64,000 nucleotides of DNA. Source: Leishmania infantum JPCM5. Its lineage: Eukaryota > Euglenozoa > Kinetoplastea > Trypanosomatida > Trypanosomatidae. The stretch covers positions 124,001 to 188,000 of the forward strand of contig NC_009392.2 of NCBI RefSeq assembly GCF_000002875.2, in the 5' to 3' direction. Under the pieces are notes generated by a model. It was not told where the DNA came from and searched no databases. It was given only the letters and a program-made list of their open reading frames with translations. The position numbers were made by a program, and so were the translations under genes. Below are positions 8,559 through 19,700 of the stretch, piece by piece. Each line of letters opens with the position of its first letter. Position 1 is the first letter of the stretch.

Positions 8559-11044
8559 GAATCGATGGAGGTCGACATCTTCGCTCGGAGCTGGGTGATC
8601 CACCTTCAGCAACCGGAGCGTCGGTATAGAAGGTTGCGCAAAACACAGCCCACAGACGGGGATGGGCCGCCCTCGAGCAACACCAGTGGTGCCGCCAGTG
8701 TGGATGATGCAGTAGGAGGGGATCAGGGGGCCGTTCCACCGAGTGGCGGGAAGGTGTGCTGGATGCCGTGGCTCTGCCCCGATAGCGCAACGTCGGTGCC
8801 GACGATTCTCAACGTCAGCGACGATGCTGTGCAAGCCACGTTGAGGGCGATTGACCTGCACCACCGCACGCAGGAGCCGGGTATCCACATCAGCAGCCCC
8901 GACACCGATGTGGATGCCCACGGTATGGCAGCCTCTTTCTCGTGTGGTTCGCGGGGGTCGCTCAACACATCGTCGGCATTGCCGGCTGCCCGGCAGTACA
9001 AGCGGCCGCTCGGCAGCGGGCGCTGCACCTTCGCGCCAGCAGTGTTTCGCAAGTTTCTCGCTGATGGCCAGAGGATGGCGGTTGATGTATCGGCGGTGTG
9101 TGTGCACTCCGATTTCACCGCGATGGGTCATCATCGGAGCAGCACCTCTGCGCCGCGTACACGGTCGGCGTCACAAAGTCGTGAAGCGCTAGGTAGCGGC
9201 GTGGACGGCTGCCACCGTCCCTGCTGCCGTGACGTACCTCGTGCTCGCAGGGCTTGCCGGCTACCTGCATCTTCCTTCCGCGTTTATTGAGCATCAGCTA
9301 GAGGTCACGGTGGAGCCACATCAGCACTCGAGGCACCGCAACTCCTCCGTGCTGTCTGGTCGAGACGACGCTGCCGGATCAGCGGACGAGCGACGACTCC
9401 ACATGGGCAGCCTCCTCCTGCGACGATGCACGCAAGCAAGGGGGCGACGCGGAGGATTTGATTTGGTGCATGGGAGGCGGCTGTCTGTAGAGGCTGCAGC
9501 CACTGGTGTAGCGGTCACAACGGCAGCAGGAAGAGCTGTAGGCAACGCCGTCCACAGAACTCCGCTCTGCGCTGTAGCCGACCCCCAGCCCCCAACCACC
9601 ACCACCGCGACTCGCGAAAATACGAAAGATTCGCCGTCGCGGCAGGTGCAGTGCCAGCCACTGCCGCAGACAGAGACGCCGACCGCGAAGCAGCCGTGGT
9701 TTCTGGACCCGCTCGCCACTCTCTCTCTCTCTCGCAGAGTCGCGCATCCGCCCATGGGATGCCGCTCTGACGAGACGCCACAACCCCGCGGGGGGACGGC
9801 AGAAACGATCCTCGACAGCGCCCAATGAGCGAAAAGGCGACTCGCCACCGCGTGGCGACTGCAGCGGCAGCCCCTGCGAGCGCCACCCGCAGCGAGATGC
9901 CCCATCACGCGGCTCCCATTTTGATGGCAGAGATGCTGGTGAAAGAACGTCGCTGCTCTTGAGTCGATGGGGCGCTAGACGCCTCCCACAGCGCGCAGCT
10001 AGCGCTCAGACTGTACGCGTCAGGCGCCTGCAGTCGGTGCTGAGCATCCGCGTCCATATACTGTTCGCGAGTTCACGGTGGTGCGGCACCTCCCAGAGGT
10101 TCTGGAAGATGGGGCTGGGCTCGGGTGCGCACGTACGGCGGGCGCGTTGACGTCTTACTGTCAGCGATACTGAACGCTGGATTTGGGTCGCGCACGCGGC
10201 TGAAGGACCCCGCTGTGCTCGCCGCACGCTGTGCGGTCGAAACCTTCGACAGCATGTCCGCGCTGGCGCTGCGTTACTGGCATCTTCGCCGTTGGGCACT
10301 GGCGCCTTGAAGCTGGGCATCTGCTGTGTGCCGAAGCATAATGGTTTTGCGCTGTGGTGAAGTCCATCGAGGGAGGGAGGGGGCTCCGTTGGGAGCAGCA
10401 ACGCTTCAGCGGCTTCCGCGTACTCATGGGCTCTGTCGTCACAATGGGCATGGAGCAAGGCAAGCCGAGCGTGGTGCTGTACGCACTGCTGCCAGGGTCG
10501 GTGCGGATACCGTTGTAGAGCACCCCCAGCAGCCTGGTGCAGCAGGGTTTCCTGCACCGCGGCCGCGGTCACTACGCGACCGCCGCGACACTGGACGGAC
10601 CAGCTTGTGGACATACCACCCGTTACCGTATTTGTGTGCCACACGTTTCCATTCGCGCACGAGCGGGTGCTCACGCGCGAGATACGGAGAACGTGGAAGG
10701 GCTCGCTCGAGCTGCACCGCGTCACGTGCGGCAGCGCTGCCTTCCTTGAGACTCTGTGCATCGGCGTGTTAGAGCTGCGTCGAGTTGGGCGGCACCTCAG
10801 CTGGTACAATCAGTCGCCATCCTTTCAGCGACGCCATCCGCGACAGGAGCCACCGCATCCCGGCGACGGCGGCGTCCTTTGTCGGCTGTGGTCTGCGGAA
10901 AAACTGTCTGGCTCACCGTCCTCGTCTCCCTTTCGGGAGGTACCGCCGGTCATCTCCGCGGCTGATGGAGTTGATGAGGGCGTCAGGATTTTTTGCGGGT
11001 GCCTAAGCGCTGCTAGCCCGCGAATTCTCAGAGCGGAGAGGTGA
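8559..11044 (+). pseudogene. Frame-broken remnants, probable class III nucleotide cyclase-like region
   Basis: Immediately after the TGA at 8556-8558 the same frame stays open to 9290, with globular-looking sequence (KVCWMPWLCPDSATS, FRKFLADGQRMAVDVSAVC). Protein-like segments then jump between frames: frame 2 near 9122, frame 1 near 9205-9828, frame 2 to about 10070, frame 1 near 10057-10110, frame 3 near 10123-10309, frame 1 near 10381-10518 and frame 2 from about 10590 to 11044. Frame 1 at 9229-9270 encodes a second hydrophobic segment (VTYLVLAGLAGYLHL). Pieces at 10132-10310 and 10402-10518 (YGGRVDVLLSAILNAGFG; LMGSVVTMGMEQGKPSVVLY) follow the order and spacing of class III cyclase motifs (GG.VDK..GDAI.A.FG, then YTVIGD.VN.A..LE). 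The metal-binding Gly-Asp of the first motif is not seen. The boundaries and the family are inferred by eye. The alternative is a relic of another membrane protein. Confidence 0.6.
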
Positions 11045-11829
11045 ATCGCGGTTGCTCGAAACGCTGACGGAGATGAAGCTGGTCGCACATGTCTGCATGT
11101 ATCTGCGTGTGTGTGTGTCTGTGTGTACGTCTCTCTCTCTGACTCGCTCCTCCGTCTGTGCTCAGTGCATCGCCGAAAGTCAGCGCAGCGTGCGCATGAG
11201 CGGCTGTAGCGAACCGAACAGCAGCACAGCGAGGCGCCGTAAGGGGCGAACAGCGGCGGAGGAACAACCAAGACCGGCCGCGCCACCAATCACAGCGCGG
11301 GAGGTGGACGAAGAGAGAGAGAGAGCTGACGTGGTCGCGTGCCCCTTCTCACCTAACAAATTCACCGGTGGCTAGCGTTATGTGAACTCTTCTGATGCCT
11401 CACTTCCCCTCCTCCCTAGCCTTCATGACGTGGCCGATGCGCATACGCATGGCAAACAACACTAATGCCCCACCCCCACCCCTGCTTCCCTATCACGCCT
11501 CCTCAGCTCTTCGCTGTCGTCTTCACTGCACCACCCTTCCACGTCATCAGACGGTGCCACAGAGGATTGTGTTGCAGCCGAAGTGGCCCTCCCCCGGCTG
11601 CTGCTGCCTTGCGTGTCCCGCCTTGTTGTCGGGATTGCATCTGCGTCCCTGTTTCTGGATACTCACACGTGCAAGCACACATAGCGGGACACGCGCCGAT
11701 CTGAGAGCGGCCATCCTCTTCGGGCTCCTGCCGCATCTTTTCTTTCAGCTCGACTGCCCACACATCATCGTGTTGTGAGACGACGTCAGCACACCCCTCC
11801 CTCTCCATCTTCCTGCACCCTCCGCCACA
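11045..11829 (+). other. Intergenic spacer with candidate splice acceptor near 11748
   Basis: No credible gene. A short TG tract lies near 11108-11125, with GA-rich sequence near 11312-11327. A pyrimidine tract (catcttttctttcag, about 11734-11748) ends in AG 82 nt upstream of the ATG at 11830. It is a likely trans-splice acceptor for that gene. Confidence 0.55.
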
Positions 11830-13560
11830 ATGAGCACGACGACGACGACGCAGTACACACGATCTGGGATACTCGCGTGGGCGAACGACGTGCTAGAGAC
11901 GTCGTACGCCACCTTCCAGAACATACCGAGCTATGAGGTGGGCCTCTTGCTCTATGGCATCTTCCACGACTGCCCCTCCAGAGGCGAAACGACGGCGAAC
12001 GGCCTCGGCGACACTACTGCCGCCGCTGCCGCAACGACGACGAGCAGCGCTAGTGTGCCGTTGCTTTCCGCGGCGGAGCTACACAGGCACCACCAGCGGC
12101 ACCACGAGACGTGCATGCGCTACCTTCAGCTTCTTCAGTTTCCACCGACGCCTCCCTCCACGGCGCCAGCCAATCCTGCGGCTGCTGCGCCATCGGGGGC
12201 GGCGGAGGCCTCCGCTCCGCGCCCTGGCGGCAGCGCGCCCGCTTCACCTTTGCCGCCTCTCCCAGATGGGCACGGCGGTGCTGCGTCTGCGGTGGCGCAG
12301 CAGCGCAACGCCGAGCACGTTCTCGCGATGGTCCGTACGCTCAGCGCCGAGGAGGCGGAGCTCTCGCGCGCCGAGGCCAGCGACACACTAACGAGTGGTG
12401 GTGGTCACGCCGCCTCTGTCGTACTGCTGCTCGGGCCGTCGATGACGCCAGCAGCGTGGCTGGGCGGTAGCGCCTTTGTGGAGGAACTGAAGCTATGGCG
12501 TTGGGTGCGGCTGATGGCGGAGCGGCACCGCAGTTCGGCCCGCGCCATTCGACGCGCCATCCGTGCCTACCTTCAGCACGAGGTAGGCGTCGCCGCGGTG
12601 GCGCGAGCGCCCACGAAGGATTCACAGACGAGTTCGGCGAGCTGTGCCCAGTCGCGGGGCGCGTCGCCAGCGCCACACTCACCAGTAGTCATGATGGAGA
12701 TGAGCGACGTGGCTGAGGTGGAGCTAGGCGACGCGCGCGGCGGTCTTCTCCCTGGCAAGAGCACGCGAACGTTCGCAGTAGATGCGTCGGGCGACACCTT
12801 GTCGCAGGAGATGAAGCGCATGCGGCCGGAGACGCTGCCGTCGACCTCACCGGTGCCTGTCCATGCAGCGGCAGCGGTAGCCACAACAAGGCCGGCGACG
12901 TCGAGTGTTACGCCGCTCGTCGGCTCTGTGTCACCCGTGCACGCGCTTCTATCCCCCATCAAGGAAGTAGCAGCAGCTGGCGGCGCACGCACAGACGATT
13001 GCAGCGCGACCGGCCTCAGCTGGACGACGTCAAGCAGCAGTGTACACGCCGCCTCTGTGGCAACCATCACTCCTTACGTTGCACAGGCAACAGAGTTACA
13101 GGCGGCGCTTCGCACGGCCCAGGCGGCTCTCCAGAAGGAGCTAGCGCTGCACCGAGCACAGCAGCAACAGCGTCCTCTCACGCTGCCGACGACGACGTCC
13201 GGGAGTACATCGGAGCGCTCCTCTGGCGGCGACGTGCCCGATGGCGCCGGTGCGATGCACAAGGTGGCTCCGCTGCTGGCGCCAGCGACGAACGTGTGCG
13301 ATGCGCTGGAGGCGTCGTGCCGTCAGCGTATGGTGAACACCGTGTGTGCCAAGACCCTCGGTGACCGAGGTGGCTCATCACTGCTGTCGCCCGTCCCCGA
13401 TACGCTAACGTGCAATGTGTGTCCGTCCATCATGGCCCACGCGATCCAGTGCAATCTCGCTGCCATTGACGACTTGGAAGACGTCCGCGCTCGTGCGATC
13501 GCGGCATGCCTCAGAAAGGATTCCGTGGCGTTGCTCGCCGCGCTTCAGAACATTGTGTGA
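11830..13560 (+). CDS. EB1-like protein, divergent calponin-homology N-terminus
   Basis: A 576-residue protein starts at the ATG at 11830 (cacaATGagc). The first 35 residues (SGILAWANDVLETSYATFQN, then YEVGLLLYGIF) resemble the opening of the EB1 calponin-homology domain, where a Leu-Ala-Trp motif is followed by a helix holding the one-copy repeat region. A Gly/Ala/Pro-rich insert interrupts the domain. A His-rich helix (HHQRHHETCMRYLQLLQF) and a block near residues 217-226 (FVEELKLWRWV) could match the later helices of the domain. After a long Ser/Thr-rich linker comes a helical stretch around 415-445 and a conserved-looking C-terminus with Cys residues (residues 490-576). In other eukaryotes EB1 tracks growing microtubule plus ends. 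The assignment rests on pattern similarity only, and the large insert is atypical. Confidence 0.6.
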   Translation: MSTTTTTQYTRSGILAWANDVLETSYATFQNIPSYEVGLLLYGIFHDCPSRGETTANGLGDTTAAAAATTTSSASVPLLSAAELHRHHQRHHETCMRYLQLLQFPPTPPSTAPANPAAAAPSGAAEASAPRPGGSAPASPLPPLPDGHGGAASAVAQQRNAEHVLAMVRTLSAEEAELSRAEASDTLTSGGGHAASVVLLLGPSMTPAAWLGGSAFVEELKLWRWVRLMAERHRSSARAIRRAIRAYLQHEVGVAAVARAPTKDSQTSSASCAQSRGASPAPHSPVVMMEMSDVAEVELGDARGGLLPGKSTRTFAVDASGDTLSQEMKRMRPETLPSTSPVPVHAAAAVATTRPATSSVTPLVGSVSPVHALLSPIKEVAAAGGARTDDCSATGLSWTTSSSSVHAASVATITPYVAQATELQAALRTAQAALQKELALHRAQQQQRPLTLPTTTSGSTSERSSGGDVPDGAGAMHKVAPLLAPATNVCDALEASCRQRMVNTVCAKTLGDRGGSSLLSPVPDTLTCNVCPSIMAHAIQCNLAAIDDLEDVRARAIAACLRKDSVALLAALQNIV

Positions 13561-15006
13561 GTGTATTGGTGGAAAGGAGGGGGAAGGGCACCATAACGGG
13601 AGCTGTCATGGTGGCCTCTGTGAGCACGCGGCCTGCCAAGTCCTCGGGAGCCGTCGGAAGCCACACCGATGCCGGCGCGCATTCCTCGCTTGTCACGGTC
13701 TCTCGTGATTCCGCGCTTCCCTCTTCCTGGTCGTCGTCCTGCTGCTGCTGCTGGTGCTGCTGTGATGTGACAGAGCCAGTATGCCCGCCCCCTTCAAACG
13801 GACTCCAATATAGACGCGTGCACATGAACACATGCACGCAGACACACACACCGAAAGCGGGCGAGGAGGACACCCGCACTTCCATCCTCCCCATGCGAAC
13901 ATCCGTTGTCGGGTCTACCACTCGGCTGTGTTTCCCTTCGTTGGAGGCTGCGCCAGACGCCCCCCCCTCCCTTTACGTGTCTCTCGCTTAGATATCGTTG
14001 TCAAGCATTTGCTCACGCGCTCTATGCAACGGCCCTCTGCCCCTCTCCCACCTCCCTCCCTACTTTCCCGTGGCAGGAAGCGTGCGTGCGTGCGTGCGCC
14101 CTTCAAGCGCGCTTACATCGAAGGGCACACGCACGCACAGACATCATCGCATACATCTCACAACGGGCATGCGGAGGGAGGGAAGGAGGGGGAGGGCAAG
14201 GAAGAAAGCTCGCTATGCAAGACATGACGGCGTTGCGCATCGCAACAGACTGCATCTCTGCTCGCACCGTCGTTGTGCGCGCATGCGCCGGCGCTCCCTC
14301 GTTTTACGGAGCGACGGTGGCGTGCGTCACGCCTAATGCGTATTCCTCGAGGAAGCGTGAGGGTTGGGAGCGAGGAAGGCGCTGAGGAAAGAGGGCGGCA
14401 CTCACTTGTGGTAACGCTGCCGCCATCACTATCCCTACTGTGCTGCGGATGGCCACCTCACGACTGTGCGAGGCCCCTCCCCTCCGTCCCTCACCCGAGT
14501 GTGTCACAGAATGTGAACCACATGCACTTACGTTTTCGCACTGCCCTCTTGCTCTCCTTGCCCTCGCTCTCCGGTCCAGCCCATCTCTAACGCCCAGCAC
14601 AAGGCTCAGCAAGCCTCTCCCGCCGCGTTACTCCAGCCACAATCTATCTGTGTGTGTGTGTGTGTGTTTGGGGGGGGATTCGCCCGCTGTGCGCGTCGTT
14701 ACCGTTGCTCTTAGTCTTTGGTCTCGTGTTATCCGCCTTACCGCGTCTCTTCCTGCTCCCGATCACTCCGTTCACTAGCAGTCGGAAACAACCCGTAGCA
14801 TCCATCTCTAGTAGTAGTACCACCTTCGTTGTAGCCGTCTTGACCCCCGCCCCCTCCCCCCACTCCGGGTTTGTAGCGCCCGCACGGCACACCTTTTGCC
14901 ACCCGTAGCGGACGCCGCGGCACCTCAACGGCCTCGCCGGGTAGTTGTCGGGGAGGCCCCAACGTGTTCGTTGCCGTGGTTGTTTTGTTGTTCGCCGAGT
15001 CCCCAA
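13561..15006 (+). other. Intergenic spacer, 1.4 kb, no gene seen
   Basis: The spacer contains a CTG run (about 13740-13762), GCGT repeats (about 14084-14098), GGGA-rich purine sequence near 14170-14200 and a TG tract followed by a G run at 14649-14677. Possible splice acceptors follow the pyrimidine-rich stretch at 14741-14783. Short ORFs in it are low-complexity and differ in frame. Confidence 0.65.
14649..14677 (+). repeat. (TG)n tract followed by an eight-G run
   Basis: About 19 bases of alternating TG are followed by TTT/TTG and then a run of eight G. It lies about 330 bases upstream of the ATG at 15007, probably in the spacer or 5' UTR. Confidence 0.8.
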
Positions 15007-15669
15007 ATGATGCTGCGTCGTGGCTGTGGCACAGCCATCTCGACGGCGGCAGCAACGGCGAGCACGAGCCTCCGGTGTAGTGCACGCTGCATTGCAAGCG
15101 AGTTCAAGGACATCCGCCCACGAAGCAGTGGAGCCGCGCCGCCGCCGTCAATCAGCAACAACGGGCCCATTCTGCCCATGGACTTCAACCCGCACATTGA
15201 GTGGTTCGAGTACCCGAAAGAAATTTTCGATCCTAAGTTCCCGTACACCCGTGAGGAGAGCATCCGCATGACGGAGGAGTCGTGGGAGAGCACGATGGAC
15301 GAGATGGCCAGCAAGTACGGTATGCGACTGAACATGTCCTCGAAGCCGACGTTCTGGATGGCGTGGTTCATTATGTTCTTTTACAGCTGGTACACCCTCT
15401 GGGGCTGCTACCGCGCCATGGGCACAGAGCCGGGCTGGTCGCACTTCAAGAACGTCGTGCTGAACCAGCCTACAGTGCCGGTGCTCGAGGAGGATGACAT
15501 CTACCTCGATCAGTGGATGCGGCCCGAGATGCGCGAGAAGTTCAGCCGCTATGACCGCTTCTGGAACTGGAAGCCCCTGGTGAAACGCGAGGGCGCGAAG
15601 ACGACGTGGCAGATTCCGATGCAGTACGCCGACGAGTCTGAGTGGCGCCACATGACAAGCCGCTTCTAG
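15007..15669 (+). CDS. Probable mitochondrial single-pass membrane protein
   Basis: The gene encodes 220 residues from the tandem ATGATG at 15007, which I prefer to upstream non-ATG codons. The first 30 residues (MMLRRGCGTAISTAAATAST) are rich in Arg, Ala, Ser and Thr without acidic residues, as in a mitochondrial presequence. One transmembrane helix lies at about 116-138 (FWMAWFIMFFYSWYTLWG). It is followed by a Trp/Arg-rich, strongly charged tail ending in HMTSRF. The sequence has little low complexity, unlike its neighbours, which points to a small conserved subunit. The size and one-helix layout match accessory subunits of inner-membrane respiratory complexes in trypanosomatids, but I cannot say which complex. 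Confidence 0.85.
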   Translation: MMLRRGCGTAISTAAATASTSLRCSARCIASEFKDIRPRSSGAAPPPSISNNGPILPMDFNPHIEWFEYPKEIFDPKFPYTREESIRMTEESWESTMDEMASKYGMRLNMSSKPTFWMAWFIMFFYSWYTLWGCYRAMGTEPGWSHFKNVVLNQPTVPVLEEDDIYLDQWMRPEMREKFSRYDRFWNWKPLVKREGAKTTWQIPMQYADESEWRHMTSRF

Positions 15670-16767
15670 TGCTCATTTTTTGCGTGAGTGCGCACGTTGG
15701 CGGCACGCACCAGAGTGCTTGCCGAGCCGCGACGAAAGCAGGATCCAGGAAGCGCGCCAGTGACGACTCAGGCACACACAGACACCCCCATCCGCGTCGT
15801 GGACGGGCGGCTGTGCATGTGTTCTCCTCCGCTGGCAGTATGGCTAGGAGGGCCCTTTGTTTGTCGCATGTCTCTCTCTCTCTCTCGCTTGCCCCTTTTC
15901 TTACCCACGCCTGCTGGCCGCGGTCCGCGCGTGTCGGATCGCTTTCGAGCTGTATGCGCATGGGTTTGGCATGTGTGTGTGTGTGGCCCGTTGCGGTGCT
16001 GCGCCCCTCCTCCTCTCCCTCGCCGGTATCCGCGTATGTGTGGTCCCCCCTTCCCTTCCCCCCCCCCGCTTCGTCCGGCCTCCCTGCGTGCACGGCTTCT
16101 TTTGTTCAACCGCTTATTCATGATCTCGCTCACGCGCGCCATGCAACCCGTCCTCATTTATGCAGTTGCGCGTTGCCTGACCGCTTGCTTCGCTGTTCTC
16201 TCTCTTTCCTGCCTTACGGCGCGCATCAGGACAAGCGTGACACCCGCACCGTGTGCCCTAAGCAAAGTCGGGTGGCTCTCGGATATATAACCCTCCCTCT
16301 GCTCTCCCGCCGCTGCCACCATCACCACCACCCCTTCCCTTCTTCGTCACGCGTGAGAGGGGGAGTCGCGCCTGCGCGAGAGGGGTTCGACAGGCATGCT
16401 CAATGCCCACCACCGGCCCACGTGCACAGATGTGCCGAACAGATATGCAACCATGTGCATGCTCTGTGCGGAAGCCCTCTACTTGAAGGGGCGTGCGGCG
16501 CACATCGCTGTTTTGCAGCTACTCTCATGCCTGACTCTCCTGCCTCGCCCCCTCCCCGTGTGAACGTCGTGCCTCGTGCCCCTCCTTCTCTTCGCCCGCG
16601 CCGTTTCTCTCTCTGTCTATCTGTGTGTCTGTGTTTGTGTGTGCGTGTGCCAGCCGGAGCGCTGAGTGTGTCTCCGTCGCTCTGCCTCTCCCGTGTTTCT
16701 CTTTCACCCTGCCGGCGAGTCCTGATCCTCTTCGACCCGCCACGGCGGGTCGCGCACAGTCATCTGC
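15670..16767 (+). other. Intergenic spacer, 1.1 kb, no gene seen
   Basis: CT-rich and TG-rich tracts dominate (CT run about 15872-15888, TG run about 15970-15988, C runs near 16060-16070). A 400-codon + frame across this spacer (from 15642) is pyrimidine-tract translation (Leu/Ser/Pro/Cys-rich) and is not credible as a gene. A pyrimidine tract at about 16674-16710 followed by AG at 16718-16719 could be the acceptor for the 16768 gene. Confidence 0.65.
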
Positions 16768-19700
16768 ATGGCCTTTACAGACTCCTCCGTCCCTCCCGCT
16801 GCCGGACACACCGGGTTTCCAGCCCTCTGCAAGGCTGCCAACGACGATGGGAATGAGGTCGGCACGCAGGACCCCTTCATGGTGGCATACCCGTCCTCTT
16901 CGCTACCGCCGTCGTATTCCAGTATGATCCAGTGCGTTCTGGGACGACCCCTGCCCTTTCTGCCGTCACCGCTGTCACGCAAAGCCAACTCGCGAAGTCG
17001 GAGCGGCCTAGGTGTTGGTGGCCGTCTACGATATGGAACTGATCCCATCAGCTGTAGCGGTTCTCTGCAACTCAGTTACGATGCCTCTGCCGCGTCCGGC
17101 CCATCGTCGCTCTCGCGCACGGTGCCACAGGGCAGCAGCGACGAGGCCAGCACGCTTGGGAAAGACTACATATTGAAGGAAGAGGACGCCTTTGAGTCGC
17201 CGCACGGCACCCCCTCCGTTCCCACAGCGCTACGCCGCTCGCTGTCGCCCACAGGAGCGGCGGCAGTGGCCCGGACAATGATGCCGGCCGCACCCGTGCT
17301 GCTGCGCCACTCGCACGGCGGAAAAACACGTCTCTTGTATGCCGACGGTCACGTCGAGACAGTAGTGGCGGGTGGTGCAACGAAGCCGCCATCCAAACGG
17401 ACGCATGCGCCCAGTGCGGCGAGCCATCGTCGCATGTGCGCCGATGACAAGAGAAACCATCTTCGGAGCTTGCCGCTGGACGCAGTCCCGCTTCCGTCCC
17501 CTTCGGCGAGCGGACGGTGGCTACTCGAATCGTTTAGCGCCGTTGCGCAGGTGCACCAGCAGCAGCTGCCGCCCCTGGTGGAGCCCATCGTCACGCCGCA
17601 GGCGGCCGGCGCCGCCTCGTCCGCCAGTCCTCCCTCTCACGCAGCGGAGCGTAGTGCAGTGCGCCCAATGGAGGCGGAGTCCAGCCGGCAGGCGACGAAG
17701 TTCCCATCGTGGTCCTTCGTGACCGTTGAGCCGCAGCAACAGCAGGTCGCGGCGAGCATCACCCTTCCACACCCTTCAGGAAAAACACCGCCAAGGCTGC
17801 CGGCCAACTTCAGCGAGGGCACAGGCAAAACCGATCACGCCAGGGAGTCTACCGAGGCTGGGGGTGATGAGGGCGGCCGTGGGCGCATGGAAGGCTTCCG
17901 TGCCATGGTGCCGGCTGGCTCGCCTCCGATCACCGCAGCCGGGGCGGCTAGTCGTTACGATGCCAACGAGAAGAGCATACGCACCTCAGTGGTGTCCACA
18001 GTCGGTGTGCGACCTTCTCGCAGCACGAGCAACGTGGGCGAGGCCACACTCAGCAAGGCGGCGGACGACGCGAAGACCGCAGTCGCGGCGCTGCAGCGTG
18101 GCGTTCGTGCGGAGCTCGCGGCCGAGCAGCGTGCTGGTGCGCAGGCCTTTGCGAGCCGCTACGCCCGCGACGTCTCCGCCTCGCCGTCCCTCTTCTCCCT
18201 CCGCCTCCCTGTCCGCCCGCTGTCCGAGCTGCACGCGTTTGCGGATCGCCCTCACCACGAGGACGCCGCCGCCGCCGCGTCGCGGGGCGCGCTGAGCACC
18301 GATGAACCCAGTGCATCGTTCTTGGAGCACAGAGAGGCGGCCAGTAGCACCAGGAGAGTCGAGGACGCGCCTGCCATTTCGCCAACTCGCGCACCACCAC
18401 CGCAGCAGCAGGCGCCCGACGTGCTGCTGCCATACGCGCAGGTCACGACCCCGTCGGGTTTCACTGTGCCGGAGCTGCTGCAGGACCGTCTGCTACCACG
18501 CGAGACACCGTCACTGCAGCAGAAGCTGAGCAAACTTTACGCCGTCCGAGGCCTCATCGACGCGCGTGACTCGACGGCGTGCCGGTTCACTGTGTCGTTC
18601 ATGTGGTTTGTCCTCCTGCGGTGCCGCAAGGCACGCCGGGAACAGTCCCTGGTCAACGGTTACCGTCTACTATCGACCGCCTTCTCCAACGCCTTCCCGC
18701 ATGTCGCCCTGGACGAGGCCTTGCCGCCGTTGGATGTGCTGGAGCAGCTGCTGGTGGAGCTCCTCACCTGCCTACGCTACTCGGCAGGGGTGCAGAGCGC
18801 GACGAATACCGCGACGAGTGCTGCCGCGGCATCGAGCGCCGCAAGCGCTGCCAGCTCATCACGGCGCGCAGTGGAGCTGCCGACGTCGGACGGTTTTGCC
18901 ACCCTAACGAGGACGTCAGGCAGGACAGCGAGCACGAGCGGGCTTCTGGCAAACGCAACCCCGAAGTCGCCACCGGCGTCTACGACGCACACGACAAGCG
19001 ATACCCCGAATGCGGCAAGCGTTGCCGCGGCCCCATCGAAGGTGCCGCTGCGCCTTCGGCTACACGAGCACGCCGCTTATTTCCCGCTGTTGTTGAGCCC
19101 GACATGGTCGAAACTGGTCAGCACGGGCGCCGTCGATGCCGGCAGTGGCAACGGCTACCAAGAATCGAAGTGGGCGCAGCAGCAGGAGCAGCCGCACAGT
19201 TCATGTCGGCAAGAGGTGCAACGGATGCTCCCCTCTGAAGATGCCCTGGCCATTCTCTGCAAGATGTATCAGGATCTGTGGCTACACCACAGCGAGTACG
19301 TGCAGCTATGCTTGTACGAGGAGCTTCTGCAGAAGCAGCTCGCCCTGCAGTTTGGCACCGTGGTCATGCACCTGCAGCAGGGGGCCATGAGCGCCGAGGC
19401 GTCGACGGCGGCTTCCACCACGGCGTCCTTCTCCGCCGGAGTCTCCCAAGGCCCCCGACCGTCGGCGACATGGCGCCCGTCTGCTCTAGCCAGTGCCACG
19501 CCCATCGCCCGCAGCGAGGGCTGGGGTGACCTCCGCGCAAGTCGAAGCGGCGCGCCGACATCAGGGGGCGATCTGCGGGCGCGGAAGAGCAGGAACACGA
19601 CCGCCATGATGACCAACACGGCCGTTGCTGCCGCGGCTGCCGTTGCGCCTGCCGTGATGGACGGTATCCTCGAGAGCCTGCTGCTGCTCGTTGCGCACGC

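Noticed and set aside
8559..11044. Treating the ORFs 8565-9290, 9229-9828 and 10607-11044 as separate genes
   Set aside because: They overlap, lack good starts (10607 begins with GTG), and read as successive frame-shifted parts of one larger coding region.
15642..16856. 404-codon + strand ORF in the spacer before the 16768 gene
   Set aside because: It overlaps the end of the 15007 gene and the start of the 16768 gene in another frame. Its composition is the translation of CT and TG tracts.
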